Positions 50,439 through 57,918 of a DNA stretch of 64,000 nt are shown in pieces. Made by a program: the position numbers and the translations under genes. This DNA is from Oricola cellulosilytica. Its GTDB lineage: Bacteria > Pseudomonadota > Alphaproteobacteria > Rhizobiales > Rhizobiaceae. Every line of letters begins with the position of its first letter. Positions within the stretch are counted from its first letter, which is position 1. The notes beneath the pieces are model-generated. The model saw only the letters and a program-made list of their open reading frames with translations, was not told the DNA's origin and did no database searches. Location: assembly GCF_019966575.1 (NCBI RefSeq), contig NZ_JAINFK010000002.1, positions 356,232 to 420,231 of the forward strand, in the 5' to 3' direction.

Positions 50439-50609
50439 ATGCATGCACGCCGCTTCTCATTCGTCTGTCTCGCCGCAGCCCTGCTCGGGGCGGGATTTGC
50501 GATCGTCGTCCAGCAGCCCTCGCGGCATGCCATGAACTGGGCGACGCCATTGGCCGGGGATTGCCCGGTGATCCTGGCTCCCGGCTGCAATTCCCAAAGA
50601 TATTACTAG
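50439..50609 (+). CDS. Small hypothetical membrane or secreted peptide, 56 aa
   Basis: The ATG at 50439 has AGAGGGGG upstream. The product begins MHARRFSFVCLAAALLGAGF, a single hydrophobic helix after basic residues, followed by a short polar tail with two Cys (GDCPVILAPGCNSQ). It could be a lipoprotein-like or exported peptide, though there is no lipobox in the right place. No family is recognised. It stands 128 bases downstream of matR on the same strand. Confidence 0.5.
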   Translation: MHARRFSFVCLAAALLGAGFAIVVQQPSRHAMNWATPLAGDCPVILAPGCNSQRYY

Positions 50610-50632
50610 GACTATGTCCTGGAACGGACAAA

Positions 50633-50659
50633 CCGCGGCCCGGAGAGACGGGACCGCGG
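50633..50659. terminator. Weak hairpin between two convergent small genes
   Basis: CCGCGG (50633-50638) and CCGCGG (50654-50659) pair, with partial further pairing inside. On the minus strand TTTG follows. It is a possible terminator of the peptide gene at 50708. Confidence 0.35.
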
Positions 50660-50707
50660 CTTGCCGACGTGCGGTGAGGCGGAGGGGAGCCTGACCGCTG
50701 GGGGTCG

Positions 50708-51019
50708 TTATTGGTGGAGCGGCGAACCGTCGCCGAGGCGCGGCGCATGGAGCCCAAACGCGGACTGACCCACCGGTGCTCCGACCGAAGAAGTTGCCGT
50801 GAAATCGATCCGTCCATTATTGGAAGGATATCTCGGCGAACCGTCGCCCAAGCGGTCGTTTTCGAGGTCGGCAGCACCAGCGCCGATGGCTGCGGTCGCC
50901 GTATAGTCGATGGCGCTCTGGGTGTTCACCGGCTCGTAAACGTCGAGAGCGGACGATGCCGCGAAGGCGGTCGTAGTCGATGCGATTGCGATGGCTGCTG
51001 CTGTGAGAAGCGTTTTCAT
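50708..51019 (-). CDS. Secreted peptide with two RLGDGSP modules, 103 aa
   Basis: A signal peptide (MKTLLTAAAIAIASTTTAFA) precedes SALDVYEPVN and then two copies of a module of about 30 residues: IDYTATAAIG...RLGDGSP and IDFTATSSVG...RLGDGSP. The gene at 52975 encodes a shorter paralog with the same signal, YEPV and one module. The promoter regions of the two also match. The function is unknown; it resembles the many tiny exported proteins of rhizobia without a clear family. The ATG at 51019 follows AAGGGA. It is divergent from the LysR gene at 51204. Confidence 0.75.
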   Translation of the reverse strand: MKTLLTAAAIAIASTTTAFAASSALDVYEPVNTQSAIDYTATAAIGAGAADLENDRLGDGSPRYPSNNGRIDFTATSSVGAPVGQSAFGLHAPRLGDGSPLHQ

Positions 51020-51085
51020 GGTGAGGTCCCTTCTAAGTCCTTGTTGTCAGAACAGTCTCGAAACGAGCGATGACCGGTTGAAGCT

Positions 51086-51141
51086 TGGGAGGTCGGGAGA
51101 AAACCGGGCACCGCGTCGTTTCGATGCGTGGAATATGATTG
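51086..51141. promoter_or_regulatory. Duplicated promoter block shared with the paralogous peptide gene (copy 1)
   Basis: TGGGAGGTC (51086), GTTTCGATG (51118) and ATATGATTG (51133) recur in the same order and near-equal spacing at 53259, 53292 and 53307, upstream of the gene at 52975. This block lies 67-122 bases upstream of the peptide start. Confidence 0.55.
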
Positions 51142-51147
51142 CATTCC
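51130..51147. promoter_or_regulatory. Possible LysR site GGAAT-N8-ATTCC
   Basis: An inverted repeat GGAAT (51130-51134) and ATTCC (51143-51147) in the divergent region between the peptide gene and the LysR gene, 57 bases before the LysR start. Confidence 0.4.
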
Positions 51148-51203
51148 CAGCGAAAGATAATAGCCTCCCTCATCATATGAATTATTCTCCCGGGGAATGA
51201 ACA

Positions 51204-52121
51204 ATGGATCTGGTTTCCGCCTTCAGGACGTTCGTTCGGGTCGCCGAAACGGAGAGCTTTTCGGCAGCGGCCCGGGAACTGAATGTCGGCCAACCTGCTG
51301 TTTCAAAACAGGTTTCATCGCTGGAAGATTATCTGGGCGCTCGTCTGTTTCAGCGCTCGACCCGCTCGCTTGCGCTCACCGACGAAGGCCAGGAGCTCCT
51401 GATCCATGCGCGAATCGCAATCGAGGCGGTGGACGAGGCAACCGACCGGCTGCGACGGCGCGAAGGCAGGGTCTCGGGCATATTGCGCATGACGACCACG
51501 GCAAGTTTCGGGCGGATGCATATCGTGCCGCGTCTCGGCCTCCTGGAGACGCAGTATCCGGACCTTAAGGTTGACCTCATGCTGCAGGACGCAAACGCCA
51601 ATCTCGTGGAACAGGGGCTAGACCTCGCGATCCGGTTCGGCGAGCCGCGCGAACCCAATCTGATTGCCAAGAGGATGGGCAGCATCCGCAGGATCGTCGT
51701 CGCCTCGAAGGACTATCTCGACCGTCAGGGCCGTCCGGAAACGCCCCGCGATCTGGAGCAGCACGAGTGCATCGTCTTTGGCGGAAGGCCCGATAGCGAT
51801 GAATGGGAGTTTTCGGTCGGCGGGGAGACCGAAACCATCAAGGTGAACTGGCGGCTGCGTATCGACAATTCCGACGGCATGCGCCAGGCAGCCCTATCCG
51901 GCCTCGGAATCATCATGGCACCGAGCTGGCTGTTTCCCGACCTGTGGGAGCTGGAAAACATGGAGACGCTTTTGGACGATTACGAGCGTCCGTCGTTTCC
52001 GATGTACGCGGTTTATCCGTCGCGGCGCTTCACGCCCTCGAAGGTGCGCGCAATGATCGATTTTCTGGAATTCGAGATCCGGCTGGATCCGTCGATGACG
52101 GGCGGTGCGGCGTTGATCTGA
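51204..52121 (+). CDS. LysR-family regulator (CrgA-like)
   Basis: A 305-residue regulator: winged helix at about residues 3-60 (TESFSAAARELNVGQPAVSKQ) and a PBP-type effector domain from about 90 (LRMTTTASFGRMHIVPRLGL, IAKRMGSIRRIVVASKDYL), of the CrgA-like group. It is divergent from the two-module peptide gene, with an inverted repeat between them. Since a related block lies before the second peptide gene, it may control both. The target and effector are unproven. The start at 51204 follows GGGGAATGAACA. Confidence 0.88.
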   Translation: MDLVSAFRTFVRVAETESFSAAARELNVGQPAVSKQVSSLEDYLGARLFQRSTRSLALTDEGQELLIHARIAIEAVDEATDRLRRREGRVSGILRMTTTASFGRMHIVPRLGLLETQYPDLKVDLMLQDANANLVEQGLDLAIRFGEPREPNLIAKRMGSIRRIVVASKDYLDRQGRPETPRDLEQHECIVFGGRPDSDEWEFSVGGETETIKVNWRLRIDNSDGMRQAALSGLGIIMAPSWLFPDLWELENMETLLDDYERPSFPMYAVYPSRRFTPSKVRAMIDFLEFEIRLDPSMTGGAALI

Positions 52122-52218
52122 CCGGCGCCCGGTTCAAACAGATGTTTGGCGCTTGCATTTGACAAAACGCTGTCGCGCCACCGCAAAGCGTGGGGTCCGA
52201 GGCAGGCAGCTCCTGGTT

Positions 52219-52887
52219 TCAGGCGAACTGGCGCTGATCGGCAAGCGCCAGCATGCGGCCGCGGATTTCCTCGGGCTCCATCCGTCTGGTCGGGTAAGGA
52301 TAGGCATTGGCTTCGACGACCTGCCCGCTCGAATCGACCAGGAACGTTGCCTCCAAAGGCAGCGACCAGTCGCCCGATTCGTTGAGCTTGGTCAGGTCGA
52401 ACCCCTGGCATTGATACATGTTGATCATCTCATCGATGATTTTGACCCGCACGCCCATGGCTTCGGCGAACGCCTGTTCGGGGTCCGTCAGAAGAGGGTA
52501 GCCAAGCGCATTGCGCGAGGTGGCGGCAGCGAGCGTAATGTGCCGCTGAGGCGTTACCCCGATCATCGCGACGCCATGGCGAGACAGATCCACGCGGATG
52601 CCCTCGAGCGCGCGCATCGACGTGGTGGAATACGGACACCAGCTGCCGCGGAAGAACAGCACCACCGCCGGCTTGCCTTCAATCAGGGAATGAACACTTT
52701 GACGGTTTCCGTCGGCGCTAATCAATTCAATGTCGGGAACGCTCTCCGGGTGGTTGACGATCCTGCCTTCCTCCGTCGCGTACTGACTCTGGTTCTGCAA
52801 TGCGAGATCACGCACCTGCTGGTCTTCGCAGCAGGCGTTGCGCCACATCGTATCACCCAGAAATTTCAGTCGCTTGTTGAGAGACAT
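52219..52887 (-). CDS. Redoxin/peroxiredoxin-like protein
   Basis: A 222-residue thioredoxin-fold protein of the AhpC/TSA type. The active-site region is VLFFRGSWCPYSTT, with the Cys followed by Pro-Tyr-Ser, so there is no CXXC pair. Later marks are GVMIGVTPQ-like MIGVTPQRHITL, YPLLTDPEQAFAEAMGV and EATFLVDSSGQVVEAN. A peroxidase or thiol-redox role in the cytoplasm is likely; no signal peptide is seen, and the N-terminal region (residues 1-45) is an extra helical extension. It lies downstream of the peptide gene at 52975 with a strong stem-loop in the 87-base gap. Confidence 0.82.
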   Translation of the reverse strand: MSLNKRLKFLGDTMWRNACCEDQQVRDLALQNQSQYATEEGRIVNHPESVPDIELISADGNRQSVHSLIEGKPAVVLFFRGSWCPYSTTSMRALEGIRVDLSRHGVAMIGVTPQRHITLAAATSRNALGYPLLTDPEQAFAEAMGVRVKIIDEMINMYQCQGFDLTKLNESGDWSLPLEATFLVDSSGQVVEANAYPYPTRRMEPEEIRGRMLALADQRQFA

Positions 52888-52922
52888 CGATCATCGTCCG
52901 GTTCGGTTCTCCGTTACGATAG

Positions 52923-52960
52923 CACCATCGCCGGAGAAGTGAATGTCTCCGGCGACGGTG
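52923..52960. other. Strong stem-loop between peptide and redoxin genes
   Basis: CACCATCGCCGGAGA (52923-52937) pairs with TCTCCGGCGACGGTG (52946-52960) in a 15-base stem with one G-T pair and an 8-base loop. There is no T-run on either side, so it looks more like a transcript-stabilising or partial-termination element than a simple terminator. Confidence 0.55.
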
Positions 52961-52974
52961 ATCACAAAATTGAC

Positions 52975-53172
52975 TTACTGGTACTGCGGCGAACCGTCAC
53001 CGAGGCGCTCGCGCTCGACGAGGGCGTTGTCGATACCCGTCGCAGCGGTTGCGGTGTAATCGACGGCGACTTCGTTCTTGACCGGCTCGTAGGCATCCAG
53101 CGCGGTCGAAGCCGCGAAGGCGCCGCTCGAGGTTGCAAGAACGATTGCAGCAGAAGCGATAAGCGTTTTCAT
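52975..53172 (-). CDS. Secreted peptide with one RLGDGSP module, 65 aa
   Basis: Paralog of the gene at 50708: signal peptide MKTLIASAAIVLATSSGAFA, then STALDAYEPVKNEVAVDYTA, then a single module ending RERLGDGSPQYQ. The two proteins share MKTL, ALD.YEPV, DYTATAA and RLGDGSP. The ATG at 53172 follows AAGGAAAAG. A matching promoter block lies at 53259-53315. The function is unknown. It is codirectional with the redoxin gene 87 bases downstream. Confidence 0.75.
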   Translation of the reverse strand: MKTLIASAAIVLATSSGAFAASTALDAYEPVKNEVAVDYTATAATGIDNALVERERLGDGSPQYQ

Positions 53173-53258
53173 TTTTCTTTTCCTTTGTTTGTTCGGTTGT
53201 TCGGCGAGCCATGCGGCCCTTCGAAATCGAAACCGAAGGGCGGGAGCCTTCTCGTCCG

Positions 53259-53315
53259 TGGGAGGTCAGACCGATGGGCCATTCCGCCGCCGTTTCGATG
53301 ATGCAGATATGATTG
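53259..53315. promoter_or_regulatory. Duplicated promoter block (copy 2)
   Basis: TGGGAGGTC (53259), GTTTCGATG (53292) and ATATGATTG (53307), the same order and spacing as at 51086-51141. It lies 87-143 bases upstream of the peptide gene at 52975. Confidence 0.55.
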
Positions 53316-53467
53316 ATGCCACTAAAATTCTGTAGGGCGCGCTATCTCATATCATTCATGCCAAATTGGAATGGAACCTCCGCAGATGAATGGAACCTGA
53401 ACAGCGTTCTCAGGGTTGGTTCAGCGCCCGGATGGCATTCGGGGGGCAGAAAATTTCAGGAAGAGTG

Positions 53468-53641
53468 ATGAAACAGACCAGCAAGACCTACCACCGTATT
53501 CGGGTCGCGGCACGTGCCTCGGCGATTGCCGTTCTCCTCATCGGCCCGCTCGTCGGCTTTGCTGCGGCGCAGGACGATGGCATCCGCAAGCCGAGCGGCG
53601 CGGGTTTCGTTCTCTATGTCTCGCTGATGCGCCGGGGCTGA
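53468..53641 (+). CDS. Small hypothetical exported peptide, 57 aa
   Basis: The ATG at 53468 follows AGGAAGAG. The product has a basic start (MKQTSKTYHRIRVAARA), one hydrophobic segment (SAIAVLLIGPLVGFAAA) that reads as a signal peptide or anchor cleaved near AAAQDD, and a short tail. No family is recognised, and no relation to the RLGDGSP peptides is seen. Chance coding cannot be excluded. Confidence 0.4.
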   Translation: MKQTSKTYHRIRVAARASAIAVLLIGPLVGFAAAQDDGIRKPSGAGFVLYVSLMRRG

Positions 53642-53742
53642 TCTCTGTCGCCTTTGCAGGCGCTACGGGCCTGCGTACAAAAAACAGACCCCGAACCCGC
53701 AGGGGTGGTTTGCCTGTCACATCGGCGCGTTTATAGTGCGCC

Positions 53743-55263
53743 ATGACCATACAGACTCTCGAAACCCTCCCCCGGAACCCGATCTCCAGCGCAGGCTGCG
53801 AGCTGCCTCCGCCCTTCAAACCGCAATCCTTCACCGATCCCGCGAAGGCCGTTGAAGCCATCCGCGCGCTTTACGACCGCAATACCGGCTTCCTGCGCGA
53901 CCGGTTCGAGGCGATCGGCCGCGGCGAAACCGATACCGGCCGCGTGCGGGCATTCTACCCCCTGCTGGAGTTCGAAACCGACAGTTACAGCCATGTCGAT
54001 TCGCGGTTGGCTTACGGCCATGTGGTCGCGCCGGGCCGCTACACCGGCACGATCACCCGCCCGGACCTCTTCGGCGACTATCTGAAGACGCAGATCAGCC
54101 TGATCATGCGCAATCACGAGGTGCCGGTCACCGTGTCGGAATCGGAAACGCCGATACCGCTGCATTTCGCGTTTCAGGAAGGCGCCTATGTCGAGCAGGC
54201 CGACGCCGGCAATCTTGTGCGCCCGCTCCGCGACACCTTCGACGTTCCCGACCTCAACACCACCAATGACGACATCGTCAACGGCGACTTCGAACCCGTG
54301 CCCGGCAGCACACTGCCACTGGCGCCATTCACCGCCCAGCGCGTCGACTACTCACTGCACCGGCTGGCGCATTACACCGCCACCAGCCCGTCGCACTTCC
54401 AGAATTTTGTGCTGTTTACGAACTACCAGTTCTACATCGACGAGTTCTGCCAGCTTGCTCGCGAGGCCGTCGCCAACGGAGACGGCAAATACACCGCCTT
54501 TGTCGAGCCGGGAAACCTCATTACCGAGGCGGGCGCGTCCACGCCCTCCTCGGGCATGGTTCCGCCGCGGCTTCCGCAAATGCCCGCCTACCACCTGATG
54601 AAGGACGACCGCGCCGGCATCACCATGGTCAATATCGGCGTCGGCCCGTCCAACGCCAAGACGATCACCGACCACATCGCCGTGTTGCGCCCGCATGCCT
54701 GGCTGATGCTCGGCCACTGCGCCGGACTGCGAAACAGCCAGAATCTCGGTGATTACGTGCTGGCGCACGCCTATGTCCGCGAGGACAATGTGCTGAACGA
54801 GGATCTGCCCCTGTCTGTGCCCGTTCCGCCGCTCGCCGAGGTCCAGGTGGCGCTCGAACAGGCGGTCGAGGAAGTGACCGGCTATACCGGTTACGAGCTG
54901 AAGAAGATCATGCGCACCGGCACGGTCGCCACAATCGACAACCGCAACTGGGAACTGCGCGACCAGCGCGGGCCGGTCCGCCGGCTGTCGCAGTCGCGCG
55001 CCATTGCGCTCGATATGGAATCGGCAACCATCGCCGCCAACGGCTTCCGCTTCCGGGTGCCCTACGGCACGCTGCTCTGCGTCTCCGACAAGCCGTTGCA
55101 CGGCGAGTTGAAGCTACCCGGCATGGCGACGGACTTCTACAAGCGGCAGGTTTCGCAGCACCTCATCATCGGCATGAAGGCGATGGAGAAGCTCGCCCAG
55201 ATGCCGCCGGAACGGCTGCATTCGCGCAAGCTGAGAAGCTTCAACGAGACAGCGTTCCAGTAA
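53743..55263 (+). CDS. amn: AMP nucleosidase
   Basis: It hydrolyses AMP to adenine and ribose 5-phosphate, a purine-balance enzyme. The 506 residues have an N-terminal regulatory AMN domain (about 30-210: YPLLEFETDSYSHVDSRLAYGHV, RPDLFGDYLKTQ) and a C-terminal nucleoside phosphorylase-like domain (from about 300: ITMVNIGVGPSNAKTITDHI, WLMLGHCAGLR). The active-site region is ALDMESATIAANGFRFRVPY and the tail is LLCVSDKPLHGE. Length is typical. The ATG at 53743 has no strong Shine-Dalgarno. It is probably a single-gene unit. Confidence 0.95.
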   Translation: MTIQTLETLPRNPISSAGCELPPPFKPQSFTDPAKAVEAIRALYDRNTGFLRDRFEAIGRGETDTGRVRAFYPLLEFETDSYSHVDSRLAYGHVVAPGRYTGTITRPDLFGDYLKTQISLIMRNHEVPVTVSESETPIPLHFAFQEGAYVEQADAGNLVRPLRDTFDVPDLNTTNDDIVNGDFEPVPGSTLPLAPFTAQRVDYSLHRLAHYTATSPSHFQNFVLFTNYQFYIDEFCQLAREAVANGDGKYTAFVEPGNLITEAGASTPSSGMVPPRLPQMPAYHLMKDDRAGITMVNIGVGPSNAKTITDHIAVLRPHAWLMLGHCAGLRNSQNLGDYVLAHAYVREDNVLNEDLPLSVPVPPLAEVQVALEQAVEEVTGYTGYELKKIMRTGTVATIDNRNWELRDQRGPVRRLSQSRAIALDMESATIAANGFRFRVPYGTLLCVSDKPLHGELKLPGMATDFYKRQVSQHLIIGMKAMEKLAQMPPERLHSRKLRSFNETAFQ

Positions 55264-55434
55264 GCCTGCCGCTAGGCAGAACGAGGATCGCAGCATCGCC
55301 CGGGATGCCCGCGCTCCGCCTCTGGCGGGACTGGTTAGACAGCATCTGTCCCGCAGGTGGACTTTCCCGAGCACCGCATCGCGGATTATTATGACGTCAC
55401 GTCTTGCCGAGGCTCGTGACCGGGAGCGGGCGAA

Positions 55435-57393
55435 ATGGGTTTATGCGTCAGACTTCTTGGGACGTTCCAGGCGGAATTCGGGGGCGAGGATCTCCACATC
55501 GCGTCGAAACGCGGCCGGGCGATGCTCGCCGTCCTCGCTCTTTCGCCCGGTCGGCGGATATCCCGCCAGGGCGCTGCGGCCCTGCTGTGGCCGGATCGCG
55601 ACGAGCCGCAGGCACGGGCGTCGCTTCGTCAGGAACTTTCCTCCCTCAGAAAGGCGCTGGGTCCTGCCGAAACGACCATTCGCGCAGACACCGAGACAAT
55701 CACCATGGATGGCGGGGTTGATCTCGACGTCTGGTCGGTCATGGCTGATCGAATCCCGTGCGGCGAGGCCCTGGACCTATTTAGGGGCGAGATACTCGAC
55801 GGCATCGATCTTCCGCTGGAACCCTTCGAGGAATGGCTTGCGGACCAGCGGCGGGTCTTCCGGGGACGGCTCGTCGGGCTTGCCGAACAAAACATCAGGC
55901 AGCAACTGGATCGGGGCGATCTTGCTGCCGCGGAAGAATGCGCCGGCAAGCTCCTGCAGATCGACACTTGCAACGAAATCGCGGTCGCGGCGCGGATGCG
56001 GAACGCCCTGGCGAACGGACGGCGGCTCCACGGACTCTCGCTCTTCGATGATTTTGCCGCGCGGCTCGACGCCGAATTCCAGGCGAAGCCGGGGCCGGAA
56101 CTGACGCGGCTGCGCGAGGAAATCGCCGGCGCAAAGTCGGCGGGCGCCGGTCCAACGCCCAATACCTCCGAAGCGACCCTGTTCGACCGGCCATCGGTTC
56201 TGGTCATGGGTTTCGACTGCCTGAGCGCCAGCGCGGACGACCGCATGCTCGCGATCGGTCTGGTCGACGAAATGCGGATGACGCTCAGTTACTGGCGTTG
56301 GTTTCCGGTTATCGGACCGGAGGCCATCGGCTGGAAATCGGTTCGCGAGGCCGACATCCGCAGCGCGGCGCGGGAAGTCGCGGCGTCCTATGCGGTCTGC
56401 GGCAGCCTGCGCCATTACGGTGACACGGCCCGGATAACGGTGACTCTTGCGGACGCCACCACCGGAGAGTCGCTCTGGTCGCAGAATTTCGACGGCGAGA
56501 TAAAGGACATTTTCGATTTCCAGGAGGTCGTAAGCCGGTCCATCGTCGCTCAGTTGGAACCTCAGATCGCCCGTGCGGAAGCGGAACGGATCGCCCGCAA
56601 GCCCCCTGTCAATCTCGCTGCCTGGCACCTCGTCACGGAGGCTGACGAACTGGAGCGGCTCGGCGGAGGCGGCTACGGAACGCCCGAGGGAAATGCCGCC
56701 CAGTTGCGCCTGCTGGAACGGGCGACAGGTTTGGAGCCGGGATACGCCCGCGCATGGACGCGCATCGCGAAGGTCCACTGGCGGTTCTTTCTGATGGGCT
56801 GGGACGCGGACCGCGACGGGCGCGGCCTGAAATCGGAGGAAGCCTCGAAGCGGGCGATCGCGCTCGATCCGAACGATTGGGAGGCCCATTCCTACCAGGC
56901 GCTCATACAGGTGTTCGGACACAGGGATTACCGCGCCGGGGAATACCACAGCGGCGAGGCGGTCAGGCTTAATCCCTCGGCCGCCCTTGCCCGCCACGCC
57001 GCCGGGTGCACCCTGGAATGGCTGGGCAGACCGGAGGAAGCGCTCCGGCATCTCGAACTCGTGTTCCGGCTCAACCCGGACCCGCCGCACAAGGGTGCGG
57101 TGCTGGGCGATCTGTCCACCTGCTACATGCTCTCCGGCCGGCTGGACGAGGCGGTCGAGGCGGCCCGGCGGCTGATGGCCGCCGCGCCGGACTATTCGCG
57201 CGGGTTGCAACGGTGCATCGCCACCTTCGGCCTTGCCGGGCGCGGCGATCTCGCCGCCGAAGCGTTGGCCCGGCTGCGCAAACTGCAGCCGGACTTTTCG
57301 GAAGACTATGTGCGGTCCACCTATCCGTTCCGCCGCGGAGACGATTTCGCGACCTTCATGGACGGGCTCAGGCGCGCGGGCTGCTGGGCCTGA
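55435..57393 (+). CDS. BTAD-type regulator with TolB-like and TPR regions
   Basis: This 652-residue regulator has an N-terminal winged helix (about residues 3-85: VRLLGTFQAEFGGEDLHIAS, SRQGAAALLWPDRDEPQARAS) and a BTAD-like TPR domain (about 95-225). A TolB-like domain of the kind found in class III cyclase-like regulators follows (about 250-380: RPSVLVMGFDCLSASADD, VCGSLRHYGDTARITVTLAD, TGESLWSQNFDG), then TPR repeats to the end. It is the second BTAD protein in the window but lacks the AAA ATPase. The ATG at 55435 follows GGGAGCGGG. No obvious target lies adjacent; it is 3 bases from the convergent DUF1127 gene. Confidence 0.85.
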   Translation: MGLCVRLLGTFQAEFGGEDLHIASKRGRAMLAVLALSPGRRISRQGAAALLWPDRDEPQARASLRQELSSLRKALGPAETTIRADTETITMDGGVDLDVWSVMADRIPCGEALDLFRGEILDGIDLPLEPFEEWLADQRRVFRGRLVGLAEQNIRQQLDRGDLAAAEECAGKLLQIDTCNEIAVAARMRNALANGRRLHGLSLFDDFAARLDAEFQAKPGPELTRLREEIAGAKSAGAGPTPNTSEATLFDRPSVLVMGFDCLSASADDRMLAIGLVDEMRMTLSYWRWFPVIGPEAIGWKSVREADIRSAAREVAASYAVCGSLRHYGDTARITVTLADATTGESLWSQNFDGEIKDIFDFQEVVSRSIVAQLEPQIARAEAERIARKPPVNLAAWHLVTEADELERLGGGGYGTPEGNAAQLRLLERATGLEPGYARAWTRIAKVHWRFFLMGWDADRDGRGLKSEEASKRAIALDPNDWEAHSYQALIQVFGHRDYRAGEYHSGEAVRLNPSAALARHAAGCTLEWLGRPEEALRHLELVFRLNPDPPHKGAVLGDLSTCYMLSGRLDEAVEAARRLMAAAPDYSRGLQRCIATFGLAGRGDLAAEALARLRKLQPDFSEDYVRSTYPFRRGDDFATFMDGLRRAGCWA

Positions 57394-57396
57394 CCG

Positions 57397-57624
57397 TCAA
57401 TCGTATTTCTTCGGCGCGAACTGCCGCAGGAACGCTTCGTCCTGCTGCTTCTTCGTCAAGCCGACGTCCCGCAGCCGCTCGCGCGTCAATTCCTTGAAAT
57501 GGACATAGGCGGCGAAGGCGGCATTTGCGTCGCGCAACCATCTGAACGGCAGCGACACGACGGCGGGATCGATAGCGGGCGGGGAAATGGCGGTGTGGGC
57601 CTTTCGGATCGCATCGGTGGTCAT
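57397..57624 (-). CDS. DUF1127 small protein
   Basis: A 75-residue protein. The C-terminal half carries the DUF1127 pattern HFKELTRERLRDVGLTKKQQ (about residues 43-62), a short Arg-rich helix-turn segment. Members in alphaproteobacteria are stress- or temperature-responsive and have been linked to RNA and phosphate control, as I recall. The ATG at 57624 is chosen for AGGAG seven bases upstream. That Shine-Dalgarno lies inside a perfect 9-base stem (57633-57655), so translation is probably controlled. Confidence 0.88.
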   Translation of the reverse strand: MTTDAIRKAHTAISPPAIDPAVVSLPFRWLRDANAAFAAYVHFKELTRERLRDVGLTKKQQDEAFLRQFAPKKYD

Positions 57625-57632
57625 GGCGTTTC

Positions 57633-57655
57633 TCCTGTGCTGCTCAAGCACAGGA
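57633..57655 (-). promoter_or_regulatory. Shine-Dalgarno-sequestering hairpin of the DUF1127 mRNA
   Basis: On the minus strand TCCTGTGCT (57655-57647), loop TGAGC and AGCACAGGA (57641-57633) form a perfect 9-base stem. Its 3' arm contains the first four bases of the AGGAG ribosome site, seven bases before the ATG. This fits an RNA thermometer or a small-RNA/protein-controlled switch. Confidence 0.6.
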
Positions 57656-57918
57656 TGCTCTCTCCCCGTGAAAGCGCCGCCAAAATCGCGTTAGCGGTTG
57701 CCGCCATGCGCGTTATAAATGCGTCAAAACGCAAGAATCGGGCTATGGGGACACAGCCTCGGCCGGCGTTAACTGCCTCACCGCGCCGCCTCACCTTCAA
57801 AACTCGGCAGCGTGGCGTAGTGTAGGGCCGAACCGGGGCAGAAGCCGCCACGACTGATTGCTGAACCCCTGCCGATGGTGCCGTCCATACGGTGCCGCTG
57901 ATAAAACGGAACTCTTCG

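Noticed and set aside
53214..53245. TTCGAAATCGAAACC sequence as a third copy of the LysR repeat
   Set aside because: The half sites overlap with the wrong spacing compared with the two TTTCGA-N5-TCGAAA copies.
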